A stretch of 64,000 nucleotides of DNA, taken from Burkholderia plantarii (GTDB lineage: Bacteria > Pseudomonadota > Gammaproteobacteria > Burkholderiales > Burkholderiaceae). A program made the position numbers and the translations under genes. The stretch spans positions 3,162,001 through 3,226,000 of the forward strand of contig NZ_CP007213.1 of NCBI RefSeq assembly GCF_001411805.1. Reading direction: 5' to 3'. Of the stretch, positions 46,611-55,756 are shown piece after piece (within the stretch, counting starts at the first letter, position 1; each line of letters begins with the position of its first letter). Under the pieces are notes generated by a model. That model was not told the DNA's origin. It did no database searches and saw only the letters and a program-made list of their open reading frames with translations.

Positions 46611-47495
46611 ATGATGGCGCCCACAGCCGCTCAAATAACGATCGTGAACCCCGTCGCCTCTCTCGCAGCCCCCGTCTCGCTGGATCTTCCCGGTACCGGC
46701 CCCGTCATCAAGATGCCCTACGTCCGGACGGGCGAAGGCGACCTCGTCGTGTTCGTACACGGCTCGCTCTGCGATTTCCGCTTCTGGCAGCCGCAACTGA
46801 GCGGCCTCGCGCCGAATTTCGCCTGCATCGCGCCGAGCCTCACGCACTACTGGCCGGCCGAGCCGTCGGACGACCTGCCCACCTTCAGCTGGAGCACGCA
46901 CGCGGACCAGCTCGGCGCGTTCGTGCGCCAGCTCGACGCCGGCCCGGTCCATCTGGTCGGGCATTCGCGCGGCGGCTCGGTGGCGTTCCACATGGCGCTG
47001 CGTTTTCCGGAGCTGGTGCGCTCGCTCACGCTCTGCGATCCGGGCGGCGGCCTGACCGGCGTGCCGAACCCGTCCGCGCCCGCCGCCTCGCTCGAAACCA
47101 AGCGCCTGCGCACGCGCGCCGTGACGCTGATCGCGAACGGCGAAGTGGATGCCGGCCTCGAATTGTTCGTGGATTCGGTGAGCCGCGCGGGCACCTGGCA
47201 GAAGAGTTCGCCGGGCTTCCGCACCATGGCCACCGACAACGCGCGCACGCTGTCGATGCAGTTGCGCGACCCGCTGCCGGCCTATTCGGCGGAGCTGGCC
47301 GGCCGCATCGCCTGCCCGACGCTGCTGATCGAAGGCGAGAAGAGCCCCGCGATGTTCCGTGAGAACGTGGGCGCGCTCGCGGGCTGGATCGCGAACGCCT
47401 CGCGCGTCACGATCGAAGGCGCCTCGCACGGCATGAACCTGGCGCGCCCGAGCGCCTTCAACCGCCATCTGACGGCGTTCCTGCAGGCCGTCTGA
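46611..47495 (+). CDS. Alpha/beta-fold hydrolase
   Basis: The 294-residue protein has the alpha/beta hydrolase hallmarks: oxyanion loop 'FVHGSLCDFRFW' (about 48-59), nucleophile elbow 'VGHSRGGSVA' (Ser about 115), an acidic residue near 'LLIEGEKSP' and His in 'GASHGMNLARP' (about 275). Closest in style to haloalkane-dehalogenase/esterase-like proteins, but the substrate is unknown. The ATG at 46611 lies 9 bases after an AGGGA site; ATG at 46614 is possible. It is monocistronic. Confidence 0.85.
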   Translation: MMAPTAAQITIVNPVASLAAPVSLDLPGTGPVIKMPYVRTGEGDLVVFVHGSLCDFRFWQPQLSGLAPNFACIAPSLTHYWPAEPSDDLPTFSWSTHADQLGAFVRQLDAGPVHLVGHSRGGSVAFHMALRFPELVRSLTLCDPGGGLTGVPNPSAPAASLETKRLRTRAVTLIANGEVDAGLELFVDSVSRAGTWQKSSPGFRTMATDNARTLSMQLRDPLPAYSAELAGRIACPTLLIEGEKSPAMFRENVGALAGWIANASRVTIEGASHGMNLARPSAFNRHLTAFLQAV

Positions 47496-47654
47496 GCCTG
47501 TCGCCGCGGCGGGCTGCATCGTCCGCCCGGCAACCTCCGCCTCACGCGGCACGAATCGCAAGTCGCTTCGCCCGCCCGCAGCCGGTCCGGCACGACGGCC
47601 CTCGCATCTCCCCGGCGCCGTCGTCCTCAAGCCCCTTTCGCAAACGCGCCGCGC

Positions 47655-48324
47655 TCAGCCCGCCGCCGGCACCATCTGCTTGGCGCGTTCGAATTCCAGG
47701 TAGAAGATCGTGCGCGGCTGCGGCGACGCGTTCAGCGCGAAGTGATCGAGCGAGCCGTCGAACACGATCGCGTTGCCCACCCGGTTCTGGTTGAAGTGGC
47801 CGGCCACGTTCAGGTAGGCAAAGCCGCGCTCGCTCGCCGCGTCCAGCGTGATATGCATCTGCATGCATGCCTTCGTCGTGCAGCTCCGGGTGGCGATGCC
47901 TGTTGAGCAGCGTATTGGGCAGCATGCGCGACAGCGCGCACACCTTGATGCCCGCGATCTCCTCGAGCATCTGGCGCGTCCCCGGCATCCGGCTCGCGGC
48001 GAACGGGATCGGCTGGTCGCGCACCGCCAGCCCGTATTGCGTCCAGTCGGCGTTGCTCACGCCGCCCTCGCCCCAGCCTTTCAGCCAGCCGTATTCGCCG
48101 CCGGCCCGGATGTGCTCCACCGTCTCCGCATACACCTGCAGATGCGATTTGCCGACCCGGTCGATCTCGAGCATCGGCGCGTCCAGCCGCTGGCGCTCGT
48201 CGCGGATGATCTCCCATTTCGCGGCCAGCGCCGCGAGACGCGGGAACTGCTCGAGCGCATAGAACGCGGGCCGGCTCGCCGGCTCGGGCGCGTGCCGGCA
48301 GAAGGAAGCGGAACGATCTGGCAT
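47655..48324 (-). pseudogene. Aspartyl/asparaginyl beta-hydroxylase-like gene with a single-base frameshift
   Basis: Two frames together encode one Asp_Arg_Hydrox (2-oxoglutarate/iron) protein. The first (48324 to about 47865) carries 'VYAETVEHIRAGGEYGWLKGW' and the iron-site 'NRHRHPELHDEGM'; the second (47864-47655) continues 'QMHITLDAASERGFAYLNV', 'GNAIVFDGSLDHFALNAS'. At 47864-47866 one extra base within GCATGCATGC breaks the frame; removing it restores 'EGMLQMHITLD', the sequence expected of the family. The second frame starts with its own ATG. It is a recent frameshift, a sequencing error, or translational recoding. Intact relatives hydroxylate Asp/Asn residues or lipid A. Confidence 0.8.
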
Positions 48325-48615
48325 GGGGAGCCTTTCGGTTGAACGGGACCGGCGCGCCGCGCTCGGCGGGCCACGGTATTGAAGTCCCCCGCGCGGCGCG
48401 CGCCTGCATTCTGAAACGAGAATCATTACCCATTTCGGATCACGCGCCGGCTGGCTGACAGCGGCATGATGCTGCCGGAATTCCGGAGCGAGGCGCCGCG
48501 CGGCCCGCGGGCTTCGGCCGGACGGCCATGGAAGGAGAAACGCGGGCGGGGCGCCGGCCCGGCGCGGCGGCCCCCCTCGGGCGCCACGCGGGCACGGCCG
48601 CCCCGCCGCGGGACG

Positions 48616-49614
48616 TCAGATCACGAACAGCAGCGCGGCGAACACGGCATAGAAGCCGCCCACGCAGGCCAGCAGATGGCGGCTGACCCTCGGCGCGCGA
48701 AACACGAACTGCAGGAACACGATCGCGATCGCCGTCATCACGGCCGCGAGGATCGACGGCGACGCCAGGTGCCACGGCGTGAAGAACAGGCCGAACGCGG
48801 TGGGGATGGTCGCCTGGATCATCATCGCGCCGCTGATGTTGGCGAGCGCGAGCCGCTCCTTGCGCTGGCGCACCCAGATCACCGCGTTCATGATCTCGGG
48901 CAGCTCGGTCGCGATCGGGCTGAACAGCAGCGCCGTCAGCTGCGGGCTCAGGCCGAGCCATGGCCCCACCGCGCCGATCTGGCCGACGAACAGGTGCGAG
49001 GCCGCGAAGATCACCACCAGCGCGCCCAGCGTCTGCAGGATCACCCAGCCGAGCGCCGGATCGGCCGAGCGGGGCCGCAGCATCAGCGGTTCGAGGTCGT
49101 CGTGGGCGGCACCGTCGCCGTCGGCCGTCAGCTCGCGCCAGCAGTAGAACGCGTAGGCCGCCAGGAACGCGATGCCGAGCAGCGGCTTGAACTGGAACAC
49201 CACCAGGCCGAGGCCGATCTTGGCGACGAAGATCGCGAGAAACCAGAGCTGGTCGCGGCGCAGTTGCGCCGTGTTCGCGTCGACGCCGGCCCGGGTGACC
49301 TGGCCCGCGCGGCGCGCCACGGCCAGCAGCGCGAAGCCCACCACCGCGTAGGCCACGGTGCTCAACGCGAGCGGGCCGCCGATCGCGGCACCCACGCCGA
49401 TCTCCTTGTGCGCCGGCGTCGTGCCGAACGCGACCGCCACCAGCGTGACGACGCTCTCGGGCAGCGCGGTGCCGAACGCGGCGAGGATCGTGCCGGTGGC
49501 CGTCTGCGTCAGGTTCAGCTTGCGGCCGAGCCATTCCACGCCGTTCACGAAGGTTTCGCAGGAGAAATAGATGATGCCGGCCGCCGCGAGCAGCAGGGCG
49601 AAAGTCACGACCAT
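48616..49614 (-). CDS. CaCA-family cation (sodium/calcium or manganese) antiporter
   Basis: The 332-residue membrane protein has about ten helices and the two inverted alpha-repeats of the family: 'FGTALPESVVTLVAVAFG' (about 44-61) and 'SPIATELPEIMNAVIWV' (about 231-247). These form the ion path and export Ca2+ or Mn2+. The ATG at 49614 is chosen because helix 1 begins directly there. A yybP-ykoY riboswitch lies in its leader, so manganese export is likely. It ends 14 bp after a very GC-rich stretch, with no gene following on its strand. Confidence 0.88.
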   Translation of the reverse strand: MVVTFALLLAAAGIIYFSCETFVNGVEWLGRKLNLTQTATGTILAAFGTALPESVVTLVAVAFGTTPAHKEIGVGAAIGGPLALSTVAYAVVGFALLAVARRAGQVTRAGVDANTAQLRRDQLWFLAIFVAKIGLGLVVFQFKPLLGIAFLAAYAFYCWRELTADGDGAAHDDLEPLMLRPRSADPALGWVILQTLGALVVIFAASHLFVGQIGAVGPWLGLSPQLTALLFSPIATELPEIMNAVIWVRQRKERLALANISGAMMIQATIPTAFGLFFTPWHLASPSILAAVMTAIAIVFLQFVFRAPRVSRHLLACVGGFYAVFAALLFVI

Positions 49615-49739
49615 CGTGCGCACCTCGCCACGACGGCGTCTACCGGGAACGGGAATGTGGGGAACATCTGTTGTTATCTCCAGGGCCGGGCGACGCAACC
49701 ATGACGCTGCCCTCCGCCCGGCCCGGGTGGAAGGGTAAC

Positions 49740-49856
49740 GTCATAGGTCTCGTCAGGCCGTGGAAACGGCTGCCGGCGCCATGGCCCGGATTCGGCCAAA
49801 TATGTTGACGACGGCGCTTCGCGTGGGAGGTGCGAAGCAGACTACTCCCCTAAGAC
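49740..49856 (-). ncRNA. yybP-ykoY (manganese) riboswitch upstream of the cation antiporter
   Basis: The minus strand holds the conserved parts of this aptamer in order: a GTCTTAG / CTATGAC closing stem (49856-49850 with 49746-49740, one mismatch), GGGGAGTAG next to it, GTCAACATA in the middle (about 49810-49802) and TGACGAGACC at the 3' side (about 49756-49747). The class binds Mn2+ and usually turns on efflux genes. A strong GC hairpin follows (GGGCCGGGCG / CGCCCGGCCC, about 49725-49682) as a likely expression platform, 125 bp before the antiporter start. Confidence 0.85.
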
Positions 49857-49954
49857 AGCCGCTATTCTAGCCGAACCTCGTGACAGTATCGAATTTCGAC
49901 GAGACGGCCACGTCCTTCGCTGCGTCCGTCCCGGGCGGATTCGCGCCGTCCTGG

Positions 49955-49995
49955 CCATGCGCGTTCGTCATCACGGTCATGACAAACGCGCATGG
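49955..49995. repeat. Near-perfect 17-bp inverted repeat in a divergent region
   Basis: Arms 49955-49971 and 49979-49995 (outer part CCATGCGCGTT / AACGCGCATGG) pair at 16 of 17 positions around a 7-base loop. It lies between the riboswitch leader (minus strand) and the LysR gene (plus strand). It could be an operator or attenuator for the LysR gene, or an attenuating RNA hairpin. Confidence 0.75.
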
Positions 49996-50159
49996 GTGCG
50001 CAGACAACGCCGTCCGGCGCGCCGCCGAGGCCCGCCGCGCCGGGCTCCGGAGCGTATTGCGCACGTATTGCGCACGTGTCACGCGGCACCGCGCCGGGGC
50101 CGGCCGGCGCGAGCGCCTGTGCTATCGTCGCCGCATCTTCTGGACGAGGAACACGGGCG

Positions 50160-51116
50160 ATGCCGGGATTCGACGAACGCGTGCTGAACGGCATGAGCAT
50201 CTTCGTGGCGGTGGTCGAAGCGGGCAGCTTCGCGGCCGCCGCCGAGCATCTCGACATGTCGCAGCCGGGCGTGAGCCGCGCGATCGCACGGCTCGAAACC
50301 CGGCTCGACATCCGCCTGTTCGATCGCACCACGCGCGCGGTCTCGCTGACCGACGAGGGACGGCGCTTCCACCGGCAGATCACGCCGCTGCTCGCGGGGC
50401 TCGAGGACGCCGCCGCCACGGCCTCGGGCAGCGCCACCGCCGTGCGCGGCCGGCTGCGCGTGAACCTCGACCCGTTCTTTTCGAGGCTGATGCTCGGCCC
50501 GCGCCTCGAGGCGTTCCTCGCGCGCTACCCCGAGCTGGCGCTCGAACTCGTCACGCGCGACCAGCTCGGCGACATGGTGGTGGACGGCTTCGACCTGGCG
50601 ATCCGCTTCGGCGTGCCGCGCGATTCGGCCATGCGCGCGCGCAAGCTGCTCGACACGCGCATCCTGACCGTCGCCGCACCCGCCTATCTCGCGCGTCACG
50701 GCCGGCCGCTGCATCCGCGCGAACTCGGCGAGGGCGGCCATACCTGCATCGACTATCGCGATCCCGAAACCGGCCGGCCGTTCAAGTGGGAATTCCATCG
50801 CAAGACGCAGCGCGTGAGCGTCGAGACGCGGGGACGGCTGATCGTCAACGAGGTCGGCACGATGCTGAGCGCCTGCGTGGCCGGCTACGGCATCGCGCAG
50901 GTGATGGCGCTCGGCACCGAGCAGCTGCTCGCCGACGGCCAGCTCGTCGAGTTGTTCCCGGACTGGCCCGACGAACGCTTTCCGCTCCATGCGCTGTACC
51001 TGAGCGCGAACCATCCGCCCGCCAAGACGCGCGCGTTCCTCGACTTCGTCGTGTCGCTGACGGACGGCGCCGGGGCGGCCGTCGCGCCGGCGCGCAGGAC
51101 GAAGGCGCGCAAGTAG
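50160..51116 (+). CDS. LysR-family transcriptional regulator
   Basis: The 318-residue product has a helix-turn-helix (about residues 8-66, 'VVEAGSFAAAAEHLDMSQPGVSRAIARLE') and an effector domain (about 95-300). The ATG at 50160 puts the helix-turn-helix at the N-terminus; the longer reading from 49992 adds 56 residues across the promoter region. No target is divergent apart from the riboswitch-controlled antiporter, so its regulon is unclear. The SDR gene downstream is convergent and not an obvious target. Confidence 0.85.
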   Translation: MPGFDERVLNGMSIFVAVVEAGSFAAAAEHLDMSQPGVSRAIARLETRLDIRLFDRTTRAVSLTDEGRRFHRQITPLLAGLEDAAATASGSATAVRGRLRVNLDPFFSRLMLGPRLEAFLARYPELALELVTRDQLGDMVVDGFDLAIRFGVPRDSAMRARKLLDTRILTVAAPAYLARHGRPLHPRELGEGGHTCIDYRDPETGRPFKWEFHRKTQRVSVETRGRLIVNEVGTMLSACVAGYGIAQVMALGTEQLLADGQLVELFPDWPDERFPLHALYLSANHPPAKTRAFLDFVVSLTDGAGAAVAPARRTKARK

Positions 51117-51207
51117 CGCGGGCCGCCGCGATCTCCGCGCGCGGCACGACGCATGAGGCACGACGCACCATGCATGGCGTCGTGCCGGCGCGCGGCACGC
51201 CCCGCGC

Positions 51208-51978
51208 TCAGTCCGGCAGCGCGATGCCCGACAGCCGCTCGCACTCGGCGAGCAGCCGCTCCTGCAGCGCGGTATCCCGCGTGGCCGGATCGGGCTGGCG
51301 CGGCTTCATGTGAAAGAAGTACTGCGCGCTCACGCGCGCGCCGGCGTCGTCGCTCACGGCGAGCCAGGCCTGCGTGCGATGCGCCTGGTCGAGATCGTCG
51401 GGCGCGCCGGGGCCGCCCATCCGCGTCGGCACCCAGCCCGGCTCGAGCGCGTTCGACAGCACCTCGGGCCAGCGGCGCGCCACCGCGAACGCGAGCAGCA
51501 CGTCGTGGAGCTTGCTCTCGGCATAGGCCTCGGCGCCGCTCCAGCGCCGGCGCGTCCAGGCCAGATCGTCGAGCGCGGCGCGCGTGCCGCGATGCATGCC
51601 GGAGCTGAGATAGACGAGGCGCCCGGGCCGCTGCATCAGCGCCGTCAGCACGTAGGGCGCGAGTACGTTGACCGCGAATACGTGAGGCAGGCCGTCCGCG
51701 GTCTCGATGCGCGGCTCGCGATAGCCCACGGCGACGTTGTGGATCACCGCGTCGAACCGACCCAGCGCGTTCGCCTGTCCGGCCACCTCGCGCATCGCCT
51801 GCAGCGTGGCGAGGTCGCCCGTCACGATCGCGTCGGCGCCGGGCAGGCGCCGCCGGACGTGCCCGGCCCGCGAGGCGTCGCGCGCGTGCAGCACGACGCG
51901 ATGGCCGCCTTCGAGCAGCAGTTGCGCCGCCATCAGGCCCAGGCCGTCCGTCGATCCCGTGATGAAAATCCGTGCCAT
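51208..51978 (-). CDS. Short-chain dehydrogenase/reductase
   Basis: The 256-residue protein has the SDR cofactor motif 'ITGSTDGLGLMAAQLL' (about 5-20), 'VIHNVAVGYRE' (about 80-90), and a catalytic 'YLSSGMH' serine with Tyr-x3-Lys in 'AYAESKLHDVLLAF' (about 150-163). It is like the retinol-dehydrogenase/WWOX-type branch that acts on lipids or aromatic alcohols; no substrate can be given. It converges with the LysR gene and is followed on its strand by nothing. Confidence 0.87.
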   Translation of the reverse strand: MARIFITGSTDGLGLMAAQLLLEGGHRVVLHARDASRAGHVRRRLPGADAIVTGDLATLQAMREVAGQANALGRFDAVIHNVAVGYREPRIETADGLPHVFAVNVLAPYVLTALMQRPGRLVYLSSGMHRGTRAALDDLAWTRRRWSGAEAYAESKLHDVLLAFAVARRWPEVLSNALEPGWVPTRMGGPGAPDDLDQAHRTQAWLAVSDDAGARVSAQYFFHMKPRQPDPATRDTALQERLLAECERLSGIALPD

Positions 51979-52140
51979 GTCGATCTCCGGTTGAGGATCC
52001 GCTCAACGGATCCGGTCGTGCGAAATGATAGTGGCGGCTGGCTCGCGGCGCGCGCCGCGATGCGCTGGCGCCTTCCCGTCGGCCGGCAGCGCTTTCGCGC
52101 AACGCTCGCACTTGCCGCCCTCTGCGTGCCGCCAACGGCT

Positions 52141-53346
52141 TCATCGCCGCGCCGCGCGACGGCCGGCCCCGGGCCCGGCGCACGCGATCGCGGGTTCGCC
52201 GGCGATCAGCGCGGCGGCGGCCGCCAGCAGCACGCCGAGTCCGGCCACGGCGGGCCAGCCGGGCGCGAGCGCGGCCGAGGCCAGCGCGGAGCCGAGCGCG
52301 CCGCCGAAAAAAAACATCGCGATGTAGAGGCTGTTGACCCGGTTGCGCGCGGCCGCGTCAAGCGACAGCACGGTGCGCTGCGCGATCACATGGCAGACCT
52401 GGACGCCGGCGTCGATCATCAGCGCCGCGACGACCCACGCCGCCAGGTTCGGTACCAGCGTCAGCGCGAAGCCGGCCGCCACCAGCGCGATGCCGAGTGC
52501 GCGCAGCGCGGCGCCGCGCCCACGGTCGGCCGCGCGCCCGGCCAGCGGCGCCGCGAGCGCGCCGGCGGCGCCCGCCAGCGCGAACAGCGCGAGCCCGTCC
52601 GCCGAGAGGCCGAAGCGCCGCGACAGCGCGAGCGGCGCCGCGCCCCAGAACAGGCTGAACGCGCCGAACAGGCACGCCTGCACCGAGCCGAGCCGGCGCA
52701 GCGGCGCGTGTCGGCGCAGCAGCCCGCGCAACGAGCCGAGCGCCTGCCGATACGGCGTGGGCGCGGCCGGCGCATGCCGCGGCAGCACGCGCGCCAGCAG
52801 CACGCCGAGCGCGGTCAGCACGAGCGCGGCAGCCAGGTACGGCGCGCGCCAGCCGGCCTGCGCGGCGATCACGCCCGCGGCCGGGCGCGCCAGCATGATG
52901 CCGGCGAGCAGGCCGCTCGTGACGTTACCCACCACACGGCCTCGCGAGTCGGCGCCGGCCATCCGCGCGGCCAGCGCCACGAGCATCTGCACCAGCGTGC
53001 AGCCGAGCCCGATCGCGAACGCCGCGGCCAGCAGCGCCACGCCGCCGGTGGCCCGCGCCATGGCCAGCAACGCCATGCCGAGCCCGCCGAGCGTGAGCAG
53101 CACGAGCCGGCGATTCTCGACGCAGTCGCCTAGCGGCGCGAGCACCAGCAGGCCCGTGCAATATCCGAGCTGGCTGGACGTGACGATCCAGCTGGCGGCC
53201 CAGGCCGGCAGCCCCACGTCGCGCGCGATCGTGGCGAGCAGCGGCTGCGCGAAATAGCTGCTCGCGGCTACCAGGCCGCAACTGAGCGCCATCAGCAGCA
53301 CGATTGCCGCGGACGGCGCGGCGGGGATGTCAGGGTCGTGGGGCAT
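52141..53346 (-). CDS. Major facilitator superfamily transporter
   Basis: The 401-residue protein has twelve predicted helices, with 'YFAQPLLATIARDVGL' in the first loop, 'SSQLGYCTGLLVLAPLGDCVENRRLVLLTL' around the 2-3 loop motif (split here: 'LGDCVENRRLVLL'), and 'GNVTSGLLAGIMLARPAAGVIA' in helix 5. It resembles the YnfM/sugar-efflux group. The ATG at 53346 places helix 1 at about 15-35; an upstream frame adds 61 residues with no domain. Substrate unknown. Confidence 0.85.
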   Translation of the reverse strand: MPHDPDIPAAPSAAIVLLMALSCGLVAASSYFAQPLLATIARDVGLPAWAASWIVTSSQLGYCTGLLVLAPLGDCVENRRLVLLTLGGLGMALLAMARATGGVALLAAAFAIGLGCTLVQMLVALAARMAGADSRGRVVGNVTSGLLAGIMLARPAAGVIAAQAGWRAPYLAAALVLTALGVLLARVLPRHAPAAPTPYRQALGSLRGLLRRHAPLRRLGSVQACLFGAFSLFWGAAPLALSRRFGLSADGLALFALAGAAGALAAPLAGRAADRGRGAALRALGIALVAAGFALTLVPNLAAWVVAALMIDAGVQVCHVIAQRTVLSLDAAARNRVNSLYIAMFFFGGALGSALASAALAPGWPAVAGLGVLLAAAAALIAGEPAIACAGPGAGRRAARR

Positions 53347-53603
53347 GGCTCGGCTCCTGTCGGTCAACAGGCACCGATTGTCCGCGGGTGGGGCGCCGAC
53401 GACGATGCCGCCGGCGTCATCGCGGCGATGCAGGCATGGCATGGGTACGGGCCGGCCCACGTGCCCGGCATGGGGCACGCGAGATTGATGACATCGCGGC
53501 ATCGGCCCGATGCGTCCGCGGCCATTCATCTTCGGTGCGTCAATCGCGACAATGCACTCACGACGACATCGTTCGTTTTCCTCAACGTCACCGGAGCCTT
53601 GCC

Positions 53604-53912
53604 ATGCATCGCACTTCCCTGTTCCTGCTCGTCTCGATCGCCCTGTCGGCCCCCGCGCTTGCCGAGGCGCAGGCGGCGGCGCCCTCCCCCGTCACGCGCG
53701 CCGAGGTGCGCGAGCAACTGGTGCAACTCGAAAGCGTCGGCTACCGCCCGGCCCGCAACGACGTGCATTACCCGGACTCGCTGCAGGCCGCCGAAGCGAA
53801 GCTCGACGCCGCCACGTCAGGCATCGGCGGCACGGGCGCGGCGCGCGCCGAAGCCGGTTCGTCGAAGCGCGTCGCGAGTGCCGGCAACGCGTCGCTCTAT
53901 GCGCATCACTGA
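53604..53912 (+). CDS. DUF4148 secreted protein
   Basis: The 102-residue product has a Sec signal (residues 1-21, 'FLLVSIALSAPALAEA') and the DUF4148 core 'VTRAEVREQLVQLESVGYRPARNDVHYPDSLQAAEAKL' seen here in parts at about 30-67. DUF4148 proteins are small periplasmic proteins common in Burkholderia, with unknown function. A GGAG-type site precedes the ATG at 53604. It is monocistronic. Confidence 0.88.
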   Translation: MHRTSLFLLVSIALSAPALAEAQAAAPSPVTRAEVREQLVQLESVGYRPARNDVHYPDSLQAAEAKLDAATSGIGGTGAARAEAGSSKRVASAGNASLYAHH

Positions 53913-54542
53913 GGCGGGACGGCGCCGCGCCCGCTCATCCATTTCGCCGCGAGGCGAAGCAACGAAGAATGCGCGGCGCCGTCTTCCCACGCCTTGGGAC
54001 ACGAAAATACCCGGCCATCGGGACCACGCGCTCGATCAGGCCGATCGCGGTGGGCGAGCGCTATCCCGACGACTGCCGCCCCGCCACCGCCAGATGACGG
54101 GGGGGCGACCGGCGCATCCGTGGCCGGATGCGCCATGCGTTGCGGCGCACGCGGGAGACAGCGGGTGTCCAGCTGCGTTCGCACCGGGTGCAGCAGAAGC
54201 TGGCTCGGGGCATCTTGTGGGACCACGACGATTCCATCCCGTCAGTCAGGCGGGGCATGAAGCACATGGCTCCCATCCCGGTCGAATGCACGATCGCGAT
54301 GCTCCCGTGCGATGCGGTATACAAGGACCGCGCCACGACTGCGGTTGATCGGGCGCCGCGCAGTCCAGCCGGACCGGGCGAACCGAGTCGATCAACCGTG
54401 ATCAACGCATGCAGGGAACCGGTTGCCGAAAACGGCCATCGGACCTGCCGCCTGGTCGATCAGGCCAATGAACCGTCGGAAGCGGCACGACAGGAAGCGC
54501 AAACCGGCAAGGTAGAAGTTGTTGCGTAATCCATAAGACATT
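53913..54542. other. Unexplained 630-bp stretch with a long inverted repeat
   Basis: No frame shows a recognisable domain on either strand. A perfect 10-bp inverted repeat CGGTTGATCG (54342-54351) / CGATCAACCG (54389-54398) encloses 37 bases that contain a further short GTCC/GGAC pairing. Base composition at 54480-54545 drops in GC, and the stretch ends at a perfect palindromic terminator (54543-54576). The arrangement would suit a small RNA transcribed toward that terminator, or decayed mobile DNA. Confidence 0.45.
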
Positions 54543-54576
54543 CAACAGAAAAGGACCCGCGGGTCCTTTTCTGTTG
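54543..54576. terminator. Perfect 34-bp palindromic terminator
   Basis: Two 17-base arms (CAACAGAAAAGGACCCG and its exact complement) form a hairpin whose arms carry a T-rich segment (CCTTTTCTGTTG) on either strand, so it can stop transcription from both sides. To its right ends the minus-strand NmrA-like gene (stop at 54635). To its left no protein gene lies within 600 bp. Confidence 0.85.
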
Positions 54577-54634
54577 GCGCCGGCACTCGCGACAGCCGTG
54601 CCCGACGGTCCTTGGCGATCTCCAGCCGGCCCGC

Positions 54635-55492
54635 TCACCCCGCCACCAACTCCTTCAGCACTTCCGCCAGCTCCGTCGGCGCGATCCGGTGTTCCGTGCC
54701 ATTCCGCTCGAAATCGATCCAGCCTTCGTTGAAGCCGTCCACCATCCGCGCGCGCGGCAGCGGATGCTGCATGCCCTGCGAGCGGAACAGCGCCTCCCAG
54801 GTTTCGCGCGGCACCGGCTGCGCCGTCACGTCGTGGCCGAGCGCGGCCGCGAACCCGGCGGCGATGTCGTTCGCGCTGTAGCGGCGCGGGCCTTCGAGTT
54901 CGACCACGCGCGTGCCGGTCCAGTGCTCACGCAGCAGCGCGGCGGCGGTGCGGCCGATGTCGGCGGTCGCGACCATCGGGATCGGATGATCGAGCGGCTG
55001 CAGGAACGATGGCAGCGTGCCGCTGCGCGCCGCGTCCACGTCCCATGCCGCGTTCTCCATGAACCACGCGGCGCGCAGCAGGCACACCGGCAGGTCGAGC
55101 GTGCGCAGCATCGCCTCGGTCATCCTCGAATTGTTCAGCAGGTTCGGCTCGGCCACCTGCGCGCCCACCGTCGAGAGGAACAGCAGCCGGCCGGGCCGCG
55201 CGGCCTCCACGGCCTGCTTGACCGCCGCGCAATGCGCCACGGTCTCGGGAAAGCCCGGCGCCGGATCGTAGTTCGGCGGCGTCATCAAGAACACGCCCGC
55301 GACGCCGCTGAACGCCTTCGTCAGCGCGCCGGCATCGCCGATCTCGGCCAACGCCACCTCGCAGCCGCGCGCCGCCCAGCTCGCGCCCTTCGCCGCGTCG
55401 CGCACCACCGCGCGCACCGGCAGCCCCGCCGCCAGCAGCGCGCGCGCCACTTCTCCACCGACCTTGCCGGTTACACCCATCACTGCATACAT
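54635..55492 (-). CDS. NmrA-like NAD(P)-binding oxidoreductase
   Basis: The 285-residue protein has the Rossmann motif 'VMGVTGKVGGEVARALL' (about 4-20), 'VRAVVRDAAKG' and 'MTPPNYDP', typical of NmrA/SDR-a5 (quinone oxidoreductase 2 or azoreductase-like) proteins. It lacks the Tyr-x3-Lys active site of classical SDRs. It may bind NAD(P) as a redox sensor or reduce a quinone. It ends 58 bp before the palindromic terminator and is probably monocistronic. Confidence 0.85.
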   Translation of the reverse strand: MYAVMGVTGKVGGEVARALLAAGLPVRAVVRDAAKGASWAARGCEVALAEIGDAGALTKAFSGVAGVFLMTPPNYDPAPGFPETVAHCAAVKQAVEAARPGRLLFLSTVGAQVAEPNLLNNSRMTEAMLRTLDLPVCLLRAAWFMENAAWDVDAARSGTLPSFLQPLDHPIPMVATADIGRTAAALLREHWTGTRVVELEGPRRYSANDIAAGFAAALGHDVTAQPVPRETWEALFRSQGMQHPLPRARMVDGFNEGWIDFERNGTEHRIAPTELAEVLKELVAG

Positions 55493-55756
55493 CGTCGCTC
55501 CCTCCGGATCGCTGACTTCGTTCGAGATCGGCCCGAGCCGCCGCCTGCCGTCACCGGCAACGCGGCGCGCTCGACCACTGCGTGCAGGCTACGCCGCAAG
55601 GCCGCGCCAACGAATGGCCGCGCCGTCAATACATCGATGACGTCTCGTCATCGGTCGGGGGACGAGCGGCGCTGGAAGACGACGCGCCGCCGGCCGAGGG
55701 CGGCGGGCGCTTCGGGAGATCGGGAGCATCGCGATGCAAGGGACCGCGCCGGCAAG

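Noticed and set aside
54061..54405. A 114-codon minus-strand frame, considered as a transposase fragment
   Set aside because: No recognisable transposase motif; the composition is like shadow frames.
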